Assembly (NCBI GenBank): GCA_025765595.1
Contig: JAIVFH010000081.1
Coordinates: 62,001-126,000 of the forward strand
Direction: 5' to 3'
DNA: 64,000 bases
Source: Obelidium mucronatum
Taxonomy: Eukaryota > Chytridiomycota > Chytridiomycetes > Chytridiales > Chytriomycetaceae
Part shown: piece after piece, positions 11,882 through 20,505 of the stretch
Layout of the letters: each line of letters begins with the position of its first letter
How positions within the stretch are numbered: the stretch's first letter is position 1
The notes under the pieces: generated by a model
Databases searched by the model: none
What the model was told of the DNA's origin: nothing
The model's input: only the letters and a program-made list of their open reading frames with translations
Position numbers and translations under genes: made by a program

Positions 11882-12706
11882 ATGCTGTTTCGCCACGTCG
11901 CTTCAAATACACCAACACGACTATTCCTTGGTCTTCGAGCACTACCAATCACCAGCTCCAACAGCAGAATTATCCATATCTCCAGAGTAATCCCACGTCG
12001 ACAGTTGTTTGGATTTGGCAAACCCAACAACAGTAAAGCAACAGGAGAAAAGAAGGGATTCAAACAACTACTAGCTCAGCATGGACCAGCAGCTCTCATA
12101 ACCTATGCGGTTCTCTCTGGGATTTCATTCGCAGGCTTCTATGTCGCTATTGTGTGGTCAGGAGTTGATCCCCTGGCGTTGATGCACAAACTGCCTTTCG
12201 CAGACAAGGAGGAAAAGACTCGTGACGATAAGGAGGAACAAGGAAAAAAAATAGAGCAGCATGAGAGCAAAGACTTGCTGGATCAAGTGGGCGATGCTAT
12301 CCACGTTGTGGGCGATGCTGTTGCAAAGGGGTTTGAGAACGCTGAAGATGTTGTTGGAGTTGGAATGGAAGGACTTGACGCCATCTTGCACCACGAAGAA
12401 CACCACCACCACCATCACCACAATGTGCAACAAGAGACTCAGCCTACTGTGTCGTATTTTAATGGAACCACCGCGTTGGTTGCGTGGTGTGTACACGAAC
12501 TGTTTCTGCCGATTCGGCTTGGACTGACAGCATATCTTACGCCACGTGTATCAGCGCGGATGAAGGGAGGAGCTATTGATTTGTGGCTGGGGAGGATTAT
12601 GGCTCGATTTGGAGCAAAGAAGGGGTCTGAGCAGGCCAAAGAGGCTGGAGACGCGGCACTCAAAGCCAAACTACTTGATATCCGCCATCCGAATCACAGA
12701 AAATGA
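11882..12706 (+). CDS. DUF1279 (FAM210-like) mitochondrial membrane protein, copy 1
   Basis: The predicted protein has a basic, Ser/Arg-rich N-terminus (MLFRHVASNTPTRLFLG) typical of a mitochondrial presequence, which is why I start at 11882 and not at the upstream ATG at 11843. The core is the DUF1279 signature: LLAQHGPAALITYAVLSG, a membrane helix, GVDPLALMHKL, and later FLPIRLGLTAYLTPRVSARM. Between the two halves lies an acidic helical section ending in a histidine cluster (HHEEHHHHHHH) at about 12395-12420. FAM210 proteins sit in the inner mitochondrial membrane and affect mitochondrial translation and cardiolipin metabolism in animals; the fungal role is less clear. The gene has no intron and is followed 84 bp later by a paralog. 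Confidence 0.85.
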   Translation: MLFRHVASNTPTRLFLGLRALPITSSNSRIIHISRVIPRRQLFGFGKPNNSKATGEKKGFKQLLAQHGPAALITYAVLSGISFAGFYVAIVWSGVDPLALMHKLPFADKEEKTRDDKEEQGKKIEQHESKDLLDQVGDAIHVVGDAVAKGFENAEDVVGVGMEGLDAILHHEEHHHHHHHNVQQETQPTVSYFNGTTALVAWCVHELFLPIRLGLTAYLTPRVSARMKGGAIDLWLGRIMARFGAKKGSEQAKEAGDAALKAKLLDIRHPNHRK

Positions 12707-12790
12707 GGCAATGAAAGAAATATTAATATTTCAATATTTATCTCTGTATATTCACTATTCAATTCACTGCTTTTTTTTTATTTAATTCAT

Positions 12791-13567
12791 TTGAAATTTG
12801 GTCAGAGATCTCTCGCTCTCCCGATGAGTTTCTTTGGCCGCCTGCGCAAAACCAACATCAAAACGCTAATGGCTGAGCAAGGCCCTGCAGCCTTCCTGAC
12901 CTACTCAGCCGTCTCAGTGGCTTCGTTCGGGCTTTGGTGTGGAGCGGCCCATTACACCGGCATTGACCAAAAGAAGCTGCTAGGCTACCTCCCCTTTGCC
13001 GCAGCCACTTCAGAAGCACCTGCTGAAACTGCTGTTGCAGCATCTACAACACCCAGCCAGTCGTTGAAGCTCGAACAGATGGCTAAAGAAGTAGTTCGAG
13101 ATGTCAGGGAACTGGGAATCACTCAAGTCCAAAAAGCCGAACATGCACTCAAAGAAGGCCTCGAAAAGGCCGAACATGCAGTAATGGAAGGATTGGAGAT
13201 GGCTGAGACGGCTGTGATGGAGAGCATTGACAAGGCAGAGCTGGCGGTTTCGGCCATGTTGAACCACCAGGACACGTTGCCCGCATCATCATCTACATCA
13301 TCCGCCGATTTCTCCAAACATGGAACTGTTATTGCTGTTGCTTGGGTGGCTCATAATGTCACCTTTCCTGTTCGGTTAGGGCTAACAGCGGCCCTGACTC
13401 CCTATGTCGCATCAAGAATCCGAGGTGGTTATATTGATGGACTCCTTAAGCGATACATGTCCAAACTCACACCAACAGCATCTGCTGCTACTGCTTCTGC
13501 TGCTGGTACTACTTGTGCCGAGGCCAATAACACACTTCGGTCCAAGTTTATTGGTATCCGAAAGTGA
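12791..13567 (+). CDS. DUF1279 (FAM210-like) mitochondrial membrane protein, copy 2
   Basis: This is a tandem paralog of the preceding gene with the same core (MAEQGPAAFLTYSAVSVASF, then FPVRLGLTAALTPYVASRIRGG). Its presequence is short; an internal Met at 12824 (MSFFGRLRKT) is an alternative start. In place of the histidine cluster it has a run of amphipathic helical repeats of about 11 residues (KAEHALKEGLEKAEHAVMEG and similar), resembling apolipoprotein-type lipid-surface helices. That region probably lies along a membrane or forms a coiled coil. The C-terminus is Ala/Thr-rich. Confidence 0.83.
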   Translation: MKFGQRSLALPMSFFGRLRKTNIKTLMAEQGPAAFLTYSAVSVASFGLWCGAAHYTGIDQKKLLGYLPFAAATSEAPAETAVAASTTPSQSLKLEQMAKEVVRDVRELGITQVQKAEHALKEGLEKAEHAVMEGLEMAETAVMESIDKAELAVSAMLNHQDTLPASSSTSSADFSKHGTVIAVAWVAHNVTFPVRLGLTAALTPYVASRIRGGYIDGLLKRYMSKLTPTASAATASAAGTTCAEANNTLRSKFIGIRK

Positions 13568-13711
13568 AAGAAAAGGGAAGGGGAGTGTTGCATGAAACCC
13601 CCCCTCTTGAGGAGTGGATGTATACCAATAATTATCCCAATTTTAATGCCATGAAATACATATAATTATATTATCTTTTTAAATGGAATAGGGATTAATC
13701 ACCAAATAATA

Positions 13712-14203
13712 ATGTTTGCACGTTTTCTGTCAACGTCATCCAAGGGTGTTATCGCAAACACTGGTAGCACTGCCAGAGATCACCTGGCAAATGAAAGAAC
13801 CTTCCTCGCTTGGTCGAGAACCGGCCTGGGTTTTGTTGGGCTGGGAATCGCTCTCGAAACCTTTGGGTACCAGCGATCGTCACAGCAACAGCAACCACAA
13901 CAGCAACCTCAACAGCAGCCATTATCTGCGATTGCTGCACATGTAACTTCATCAAACGATCGATTAGCCAGTGCTACTCTGATTGGGATGGGAGGAATGT
14001 TTCTTGCGTTCGGAACTGTTCGTTACTTCAACGTCCTTCGGCTGCTGACTCAAGGAAAGTTTCAGCCAAATACAAAAGGGATCGGAATGATGGTTGCAAG
14101 CAGTGCCATCATCACTGGAACTGGTTTATTGACTGTGTTGATTCCGGAAAATTCAACTCCACTTGTCAAGTCGCGATTTCAAGATCTAAACTCTTCCTCT
14201 TAG
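13712..14203 (+). CDS. DUF202 (YidH-type) small membrane protein
   Basis: The protein has about 163 residues. The conserved DUF202 segment is DHLANERTFLAWSRTGLGFV, with the family's hallmark NERTFLAW. A Gln/Pro-rich loop follows at about 13885-13925. Two further membrane helices (LIGMGGMFLAFGTVRYFNV and MMVASSAIITGTGLLTVLI) complete the three-helix plan. The N-terminus MFARFLSTSSKG is compatible with mitochondrial targeting. In yeast and plants DUF202 occurs alone or in vacuolar transporter chaperone proteins; the single-domain form has no settled function. It ends 142 bases from the convergent chitinase gene. Confidence 0.85.
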   Translation: MFARFLSTSSKGVIANTGSTARDHLANERTFLAWSRTGLGFVGLGIALETFGYQRSSQQQQPQQQPQQQPLSAIAAHVTSSNDRLASATLIGMGGMFLAFGTVRYFNVLRLLTQGKFQPNTKGIGMMVASSAIITGTGLLTVLIPENSTPLVKSRFQDLNSSS

Positions 14204-14344
14204 ACTGTCCATTCTATTTTATTCTATAGCCCTCATCCACATATAGATAATCTCATAGTGCGTTTTTTTAATCAACAAAAAAAAAGAGGAAATAAAAATA
14301 ATAATCAACAGAAAATCAATGAGACAAACAACTAAAATAAAACT

Positions 14345-16053
14345 TCAGCAAGGGTGCAAAAACATGAAGCACTGCTCAAGAGGTCCACAACGCGGGGAAC
14401 TTGGGTCGCATGCCCGGTTCGAACAAGTTGCGTTGGCATTCACCCAAGTTCCACCACATCGATTGGCCAACTGTCCATTCCCCAAGGATCCAATTTTATC
14501 CTGAGACGGGTATCCAGAGCCGACAATCTGTCCATCCAAGACATTTCTCAACGTTGTAGAGTAGTTGGTGAATGGTCCGTTATTGTCGACAATAACTGCA
14601 TTGTGGATACGCGCTGGAGCGGTAGAGGACGATACGTCATACACGGAAAATCCGCCAAATTGGGGGTCGTCTTTAATCATGTCGAATACCGCTTGCAATG
14701 GTCCTGGTTCAAGGAAACCACCACTGATTGCGGAAGTCCAGTCTCCAGCCAAACCCACCACAATAGTACCAGGGAAAATTTTCTTCCAGTCTTTAAAGTT
14801 GAAGTTGAAGGGGTAAGAGCAAACAGGGTTATTGTAGTATTGGACAATAAGATAGTCAATAACTAAGAAGCACGATTAACCAACTGTCGACATTGTTCAA
14901 AGATTGAATTAAATCATACCTCCAACCACTTTTGGAATCACATCTCCAACATTTTGGTCCTTTCCATTAAAGTTGCGATCATTAAGGAAACATTGTGGAA
15001 CAATTGCGAGGATACAGTTGGGACTCAATTGCCTCAGGGTGACCATCAAATCAATCATTTCATTGGTCCACGGTGAAGGACCTGGATAAGCAGGGTTCTT
15101 TTCCACATCCAATTCAATTCCGTTCAATTGAACGCCAGGACCGAAAGGTCTCACGCCATTTCCTTCCAAGAACATGTCGTAAAATATTTTGGCATATCTT
15201 TTACCGTCTCCTGCTGAAAAAGAGTATGGTGACACCTTGTCTCCTCCCAACGACATGACAATCTTGACATTGTGGAGTATCTTGGCAGTACTTGATATCT
15301 TTTCCCATAGCAGCATATCCAGCAAGCTTGAAATTGAAAACAAGAGAAGAGGTATTTTAATATCACACATAATCACCAAATATGCACAGCCTCAAATAAA
15401 AAAAATTTTTTTTAAGTGTTTGGCTTACCACCCATTGGTCGTTTGATTCCTTTCCGTCACCATTATAAATATAAGAGCCACCATAAGAGACTTCAGTGAA
15501 TCCACCGAATGTGATGTGGAAAGCGCCGTTGCCGCCTCCAAAGACATTCAAGAAGGATAAGTTGATGGTATCAAAGTTCTTTGTGTCGCAGTAGTATCGA
15601 AGCGGCCTTTGGTATAGAGAGCGATCAGTTGGTGGAGGAAGAGTGCCTCTGACGATGTCGATTCCGTTTGCTGTAAAGCAAATGGGCAATTTAAGTGTTC
15701 CAATAAATAGATTCGAACCAAGCAGTTTGAATTGATTAAATCGGAGGTTGACGATGCTCACCCATGGCATCGGCCCCGTAGTAGCCGTACAGCTTGCGCG
15801 TCGCCGCCGCGGACTTTTTCGGCGTCGGAGTCGCCGCCGCCGCCGTGGCCGTGGCGCCGGCCGCCGCGCCGGGCGACGCTTGCGCGCTGTTTCCCCTCGT
15901 GGCAAAGTAGCCAATCAGCGCAGCGGCGGCGGCCAGCGCGGCGGCGGCGACTGCGATGACGACGAGTTTGTTTCGCTGCGCTTTCGTCTGGGCGGCGGCG
16001 GCGCCCGCTTCGAGGGCGGCGGCGGGGCTGGCGTCTTCGATCGTGGTGCCCAT
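14345..16053 (-). CDS. Membrane-anchored GH18 (class III) chitinase-like protein
   Basis: The start at 16053 gives a short cytosolic tail, one hydrophobic helix (VVIAVAAAALAAAAALIGYF) and an Ala/Thr/Pro-rich stalk, then the GH18 barrel start KLYGYYGADAMG. This is a type II membrane arrangement and not a cleaved signal peptide. Barrel strands follow: TINLSFLNVFGG, GKDIKYCQ, VKIVMSLGGDK, the catalytic strand GVQLNGIELDVEKN, YLIVQYYNN and VVGLAGD. The catalytic Glu is kept, but the DxxDxDxE motif reads NxxExDxE. The C-terminus has a Cys-rich module (CGGTWVNANATCSNRACD) resembling a CBM19-type chitin-binding domain. Four exons are separated by introns near 15676-15760, 15320-15430 and 14865-14918. 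One extra base near 15269-15271 breaks the frame just before VKIVMSLGGD. It shares a 60-bp divergent promoter with the dispanin-like gene. Confidence 0.82.
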
Positions 16054-16113
16054 TGGATTCTTATTAATATTTAATAAATAAATAACTCGGATTGATTGAT
16101 TGTACAATTCAAC
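16054..16113. promoter_or_regulatory. Compact bidirectional promoter: chitinase / dispanin-like
   Basis: Only 60 bp separate the two divergent start codons. The spacer is AT-rich (TATTAATATTTAATAAATAAATAA on the plus strand) between two GC-rich coding starts, so both genes must have overlapping promoter and 5' UTR sequence. Confidence 0.6.
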
Positions 16114-16644
16114 ATGCCAAGTATAGTTTCAGTGCCGCCGATGGCTAACAGCGCTGAGCCAAGCGGCGACGAAGCGGCGCCGTTGCTGGCCGAACAGGAG
16201 CCCGAAAACGCTGGCGTTTATTCCTACTTTGGCGAGAGTGTTGTTGTTTCAGTGCTTGGTCTATGCTGTTTTGTGAGTAGTCTTTTGTAGTGCAGAGTGT
16301 GTAGTTTTGATGAGGTTCTGGCTGGGAGTGCTTGGGTACCTCATGTGTTTTAACATTCCCAAAAAGTGCATTCTTCCCACTGCGCTCTCCGCCGTATGGT
16401 TCTCATCAAAGGTTGTTTTTTAAAAAAGACTCAGATTTCGAAACGAAAGGCGTGTTATTCTAATCGTAAAAGTAATCATCCGAAAAACTCGAAGGTTGAT
16501 CAAAGACCATCCGACATTGAAGCCCAACGAGCGTCCGAAGCAAACTCGCGCGTTGCTAGGACTTTACTTATTATCTCTGTAGTTGCTCTTGCTGCTCTTT
16601 GGCTGTTGTTTTTCTTTGTCCTTCTTCAGCTTTTGCGGCCGTGA
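16114..16644 (+). CDS. CD225/dispanin-family small two-helix membrane protein
   Basis: Three exons (16114-16272, 16367-16411 and 16495-16644) join in frame to about 117 residues. The N-terminus is Pro/Ala/Glu-rich. The CD225 region then reads ESVVVSVLGLCCF, CILPTALSAVWFSSKV and DIEAQRASEANSRVARTLL, followed by a second helix rich in Leu and Phe. This matches the dispanin layout: a first intramembrane helix with double Cys and Pro, a basic loop after a lysine, an Asp-x-x-x-Ala-x-x-Ala-Ser segment, then the second helix. The best-known members are animal IFITM and PRRT2-type proteins that affect membrane fusion and trafficking; fungal roles are not known. The assignment depends on splicing out 16273-16366 and 16412-16494. 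Confidence 0.7.
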
Positions 16645-16685
16645 GATTCTCCAAAAAATAAATAAATAAACGAAAATAAATAATA

Positions 16686-17268
16686 ATGGAAACAGGCCTC
16701 AACAAAGCACTCAATCACATGTGAGTCTCTTCCTTCGCACACATTCTTGCTTTTTACATTCATACATTCATGCTGCTCATGTGCATGAGTTTATACATCG
16801 CCTCTTGCTCTCAATGCTTTCTCCTTGAACCATAACAAAGATACAAATAATAACAATCATAAAAAAACAGAGCAGCGGCAGATAAAGTGAAGGGAGTTCT
16901 CGCATCCGATGAAGAAGGACTCTGTCTGGGAGGTAAATTGATGGAACCAAAGAAACAACGAACCTAAACGGAAAAAAAAAACCAGTTCGAGGGAAAGCAA
17001 TCGCTTCAACTTCTGGAACCGTTTTATCTATCGCCACACGAGCAACTCAAATCGAGAAACTGCTGGTGTCTCTTGGACCATTGCCTGGCCTATCCATTGA
17101 CACCGCAGAACTGGGGAATGCTGTTGTGATGGTTGAGACAGAATCAAGGTTTCTCTTTTTTTTTGGTTGAGGCTTATTGATTGGGAGGATGACTGATTGA
17201 TGTTTTGAAGCAACGTGCTGATTCGTCAGGAGGATGGTGTTACGCTCGCCATTACATCATCGAACTGA
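16686..17268 (+). CDS. LAMTOR5: LAMTOR5-like Ragulator subunit (roadblock fold)
   Basis: Four exons (16686-16720, 16871-16932, 16986-17148 and 17211-17268) total 318 bases and encode 105 residues. The protein reads GVLASDEEGLCLGVRGKA, then a helix with TRATQIEKLL, then VVMVETESSNVLIRQEDGVT and LAI. This follows the LAMTOR5/HBXIP pattern: GVL, S/TDxxGL, LG.RG, then a strand with ES.N..I...DG. LAMTOR5 is a roadblock-fold subunit of the lysosomal/vacuolar Ragulator (EGO) scaffold that recruits Rag GTPases for amino-acid signalling to TORC1. Intron 1 is the longest (150 bases). The gene converges on the CASD1-like gene. Confidence 0.82.
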
Positions 17269-17532
17269 TTCCCAATTTAAGCCAACTTTGCCAAATACAT
17301 ACCATATACCTTAATTACTTCAGCGACTTTTGAAGTACTTATTTCCAAAGGATGTCCCAAACGAATTATCGAGAATATTCAGGAACTGTCCATCCATTCA
17401 ACACACACACACACATCCTACTATTGAGAAATACGCTTCTCTTTTATCTACGTTTGCAACAAAAAGGATGACAGGGGGGATACAAAGATACAAAAGTTTC
17501 GATCCAAACAAAAAAAAAAAAATGAACGGAAA

Positions 17533-20492
17533 TTAAACAAGAACCCAATTCCAAAGAATCAACAAAACCATCCACACACCAACACGTTGCACCAAATGTT
17601 TCGTATCAGGCCCTTTCCCCAACCCACCCACAACAACAGCTTCCACCAAAACCCCACTCGCTTCCCCAAGCACCTCACTCAACGCCAAAAATACAATCGA
17701 ACCCATGAAAAAACCAAACCACTTCATCACACCATTGAACTCTCCCTTCCCAAGAACTCCCGGGCCAAGCCAATCCAATACTCCATATGTGTCTACAGCC
17801 AACCAAACATGATACTGTAGAATAAACGTCTCCAAACTGAATCCACCAATCCACCTCCAAAACACGCTCGTGGTCTTTCTCAGGTTCTCTGTACTGTTTC
17901 GCAGAATTATAAACGCGCTTAGAACCACAAGACTAACGAAGGGATGGTATGCATTGTTTTGAGTCTTGGTCAATGGAACAACTGGAAAGGATAATAAAGT
18001 AAACAGCCAAAACGACCCAACTACTCAAAACGGCAAGTCGTTTCACTTGCTGCCATCGATTCAGAATCGTTGTGCTCAACGAGGACAACCAGTTGTATGT
18101 ACCGGGTACAGCTGTAGCGGATGATTCTGCACTCTTGAGTGAAATCATGAGCCAGGCGGCGAGCATTCCAAAGTGGACGGCATATTGATCCAAAGCGAGA
18201 CGGAAAGCGGCTTCCTTTGCGTTCCAGCGGACTTGAAAGAGCGTTTCACAGACTGAAAAGAAGGGCGTGTAAACACTTGGGAAATGAGTAAATGCATATG
18301 CAAGGAGGTTGGAGACAACGAGTTTTAAAAGTAGGATTGAAGGGTTGGTGTTTCCAGCGCTGTAGATTCCCATGGTTCCATAAACGACGAGAAACCAAAA
18401 GGACACTAGGGGTCCGAAATAGTAGAATAAAGTGTCCTGTTTCCATGACGTATGATAAAACAATACTAAGAAGATTGAGGCGGACCAGCACACGCGCTAG
18501 ACGAATGAAACTAAAGTCCCCCTTTTTCAGAAGAATGTAAAGTGTCCAAATCCAGTCATGAACAAGTACGATGCCACCATGACACGAATCACGGCATACA
18601 CTGGAATGACTTTAGATGCGCCAGTGAAGTGGTAAACAAGAATGGAAAACTATCCAACCGACATGATAGATAAGAACTTTGAAAACAACAAAACGCCAGA
18701 AGTAGAAAACACACACACACACACCTGCATCCACCCTTTCCATTCATCAGTTTGGTCTCTATTCAAAAATGTGCTGTCTTTTCCAACACGCATGGACCAG
18801 AAGCCAGGAAGAATCCACAGGAGATTAAGCAACAAAAACTCAAGAACTGAAAACTCCTTATTGACTTTAACAAAAAGCGTTGAGCGATCCACAGTTAAAC
18901 ATGAGATCACAGTGAGACCAAGAATTCCAATCGCATAGGCGGTTTTCTCAGTCGGATAAAGGAGCATAATTGCTTTGGGTTCAAAATGAGCTGATTGAAA
19001 GCTAAAAAGTAAGCCCAAGAATGCCGCGTTTCGTCTTGATAGAAACGATAAATTTTTTAGGGCTCTTACGTTTAACACGTCTACAGTAAAGTGCAGCGGG
19101 GCCAAAAGCCAGCAAGAGCAGAACAATGATCCACACGCCAATCGGAGTTGTGGGGTAATTGACACAGCAAGACGTTTTTCCTTGCTGCTTGGTCCCTGCA
19201 AAGACACGCTCGTTGCAGATTTGATTCAATAATAGCTCAACCTGGCGGAAACCACGTCAGTATTTCAGAAGTCCACACGCCCTCTTCTCAATAGCAACCT
19301 CAACGGCATCAATTTCCGGAAGATAGTGCAGACCATCGGTGGTCATTCCTTCGGCAGCAGTCAAAATCTGAAGACCAACAGTTCCCAATTGGAAAGGAGC
19401 TTTCGATTGATCAGCCTTTCCGAAATCGGGCACCAGTTGAAATAAATAGTGATTGTACTTTAGTCGAAGTTCATTTTGCAACGTGAGTCTTCTCTCTTCG
19501 GAAAGTTTGGATTCGTCAAAAGGTGGTAAAAGGCGGGTTATGAAAGTATCTGCCACAGCGTCGCCCTTCTTGCTTCTTTCATTAACCATGTCCTTAATAT
19601 TCACCATCCTTTTTGAAAATCTAGGATCGAGGGTCAGGTTTGTTTCCGATTGGACCAAATAAGAAAACTCACGTTTCAATAGCAGCTGATTGCTCCCCAC
19701 CATATCTCAGAAACCATGCTCCAGCACTGACCATAACTAACGACGTTTTCGGAGCAGCAGAAGTCGACGAGGAAGCATGGCTTCCCTTGAGCACATCATT
19801 CACGTCCGTTCTGTTCAGCCACGGATCCCAATAAAAGTTGAGCTGAACAGATCCATATTTTGCTGATAAATCGGCATGCTTTTTTGTCGAGTCGACCTCT
19901 ACTTCGGATTTCTTTGCACCAAGACGTAATTGGAATGCAGTGAAAACCGCTCTCATGGATGAATCGCTAATTTTAAGCAGTCAACACCACAAAAGGCAGA
20001 CGACGCTGTGTCCAGTGAAAAACGAACCCAATCATAATCACTCGTGAGTCAGCCAGACATTTGATGGCCTGGTTGGGTTGGTACTTTGCGATCGCACACG
20101 TATCAACCATCCAGTTCTTTTTTGCCGTCCAGTGGCCTTTAGACAGAGACTCCTGGCATGGTTCTGCCGTTTGTATTCCTTTTTGTTTTGGCTGGGTGTT
20201 TAGCGACTTGTTGACAGCACTCAATTGACTCACCGCGCGAAACAACGCCGCTGCCAAGCCGCAGAAGCGCCGCCAGCGCCAGAGTTGCCACCGCCGCGGC
20301 GCGCAGCGCCATCCAAAGTAGCGTTACACGAACCGGCGCCGCGGTCGCGCGCCCGAACGACGCAAACAGCGGCGCTGCCGGGGTTGCGTCCTTCTTGCTC
20401 GGCGCCGCTGCTTTAAGAGGCGGCGCAGGCGGCGCCGGTTCTTGCATCAGTCGGGGCGACGTTGGCTCGTCAACGGCTATCAACGTGCTCAT
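17533..20492 (-). CDS. CASD1/Cas1p-type sugar O-acetyltransferase
   Basis: This is a large Golgi-type membrane protein. The N-terminus is Ala/Pro-rich with one helix ([19 protein letters not shown]). A luminal SGNH/PC-esterase domain follows: [31 protein letters not shown] joined over an intron to DSSMRAVF (the GDS block), and [10 protein letters not shown] carrying the Asp-x-x-His pair. The rest is a polytopic Cas1p acyltransferase region, with [11 protein letters not shown], a [16 protein letters not shown] helix and the family signature [17 protein letters not shown] near the C-terminus. Animal CASD1 O-acetylates sialic acid; Cryptococcus Cas1p acetylates capsule glucuronoxylomannan. The substrate here is probably a cell-wall or secreted glycan. 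There are at least nine exons. The stop is at 17533, and the start at 20492 lies 13 bases from the next gene's stop. Confidence 0.87.
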
Positions 20493-20505
20493 TAAATTAA
20501 TTTAT

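Noticed and set aside
12395..12422. His-run as an engineered tag
   Set aside because: The cluster is mixed with Glu and uses CAC and CAT codons inside a natural DUF1279 protein.
17395..17420. CA-repeat microsatellites (also near 18711)
   Set aside because: Short ACACAC runs of about 10 units or fewer are ordinary and show no further structure.
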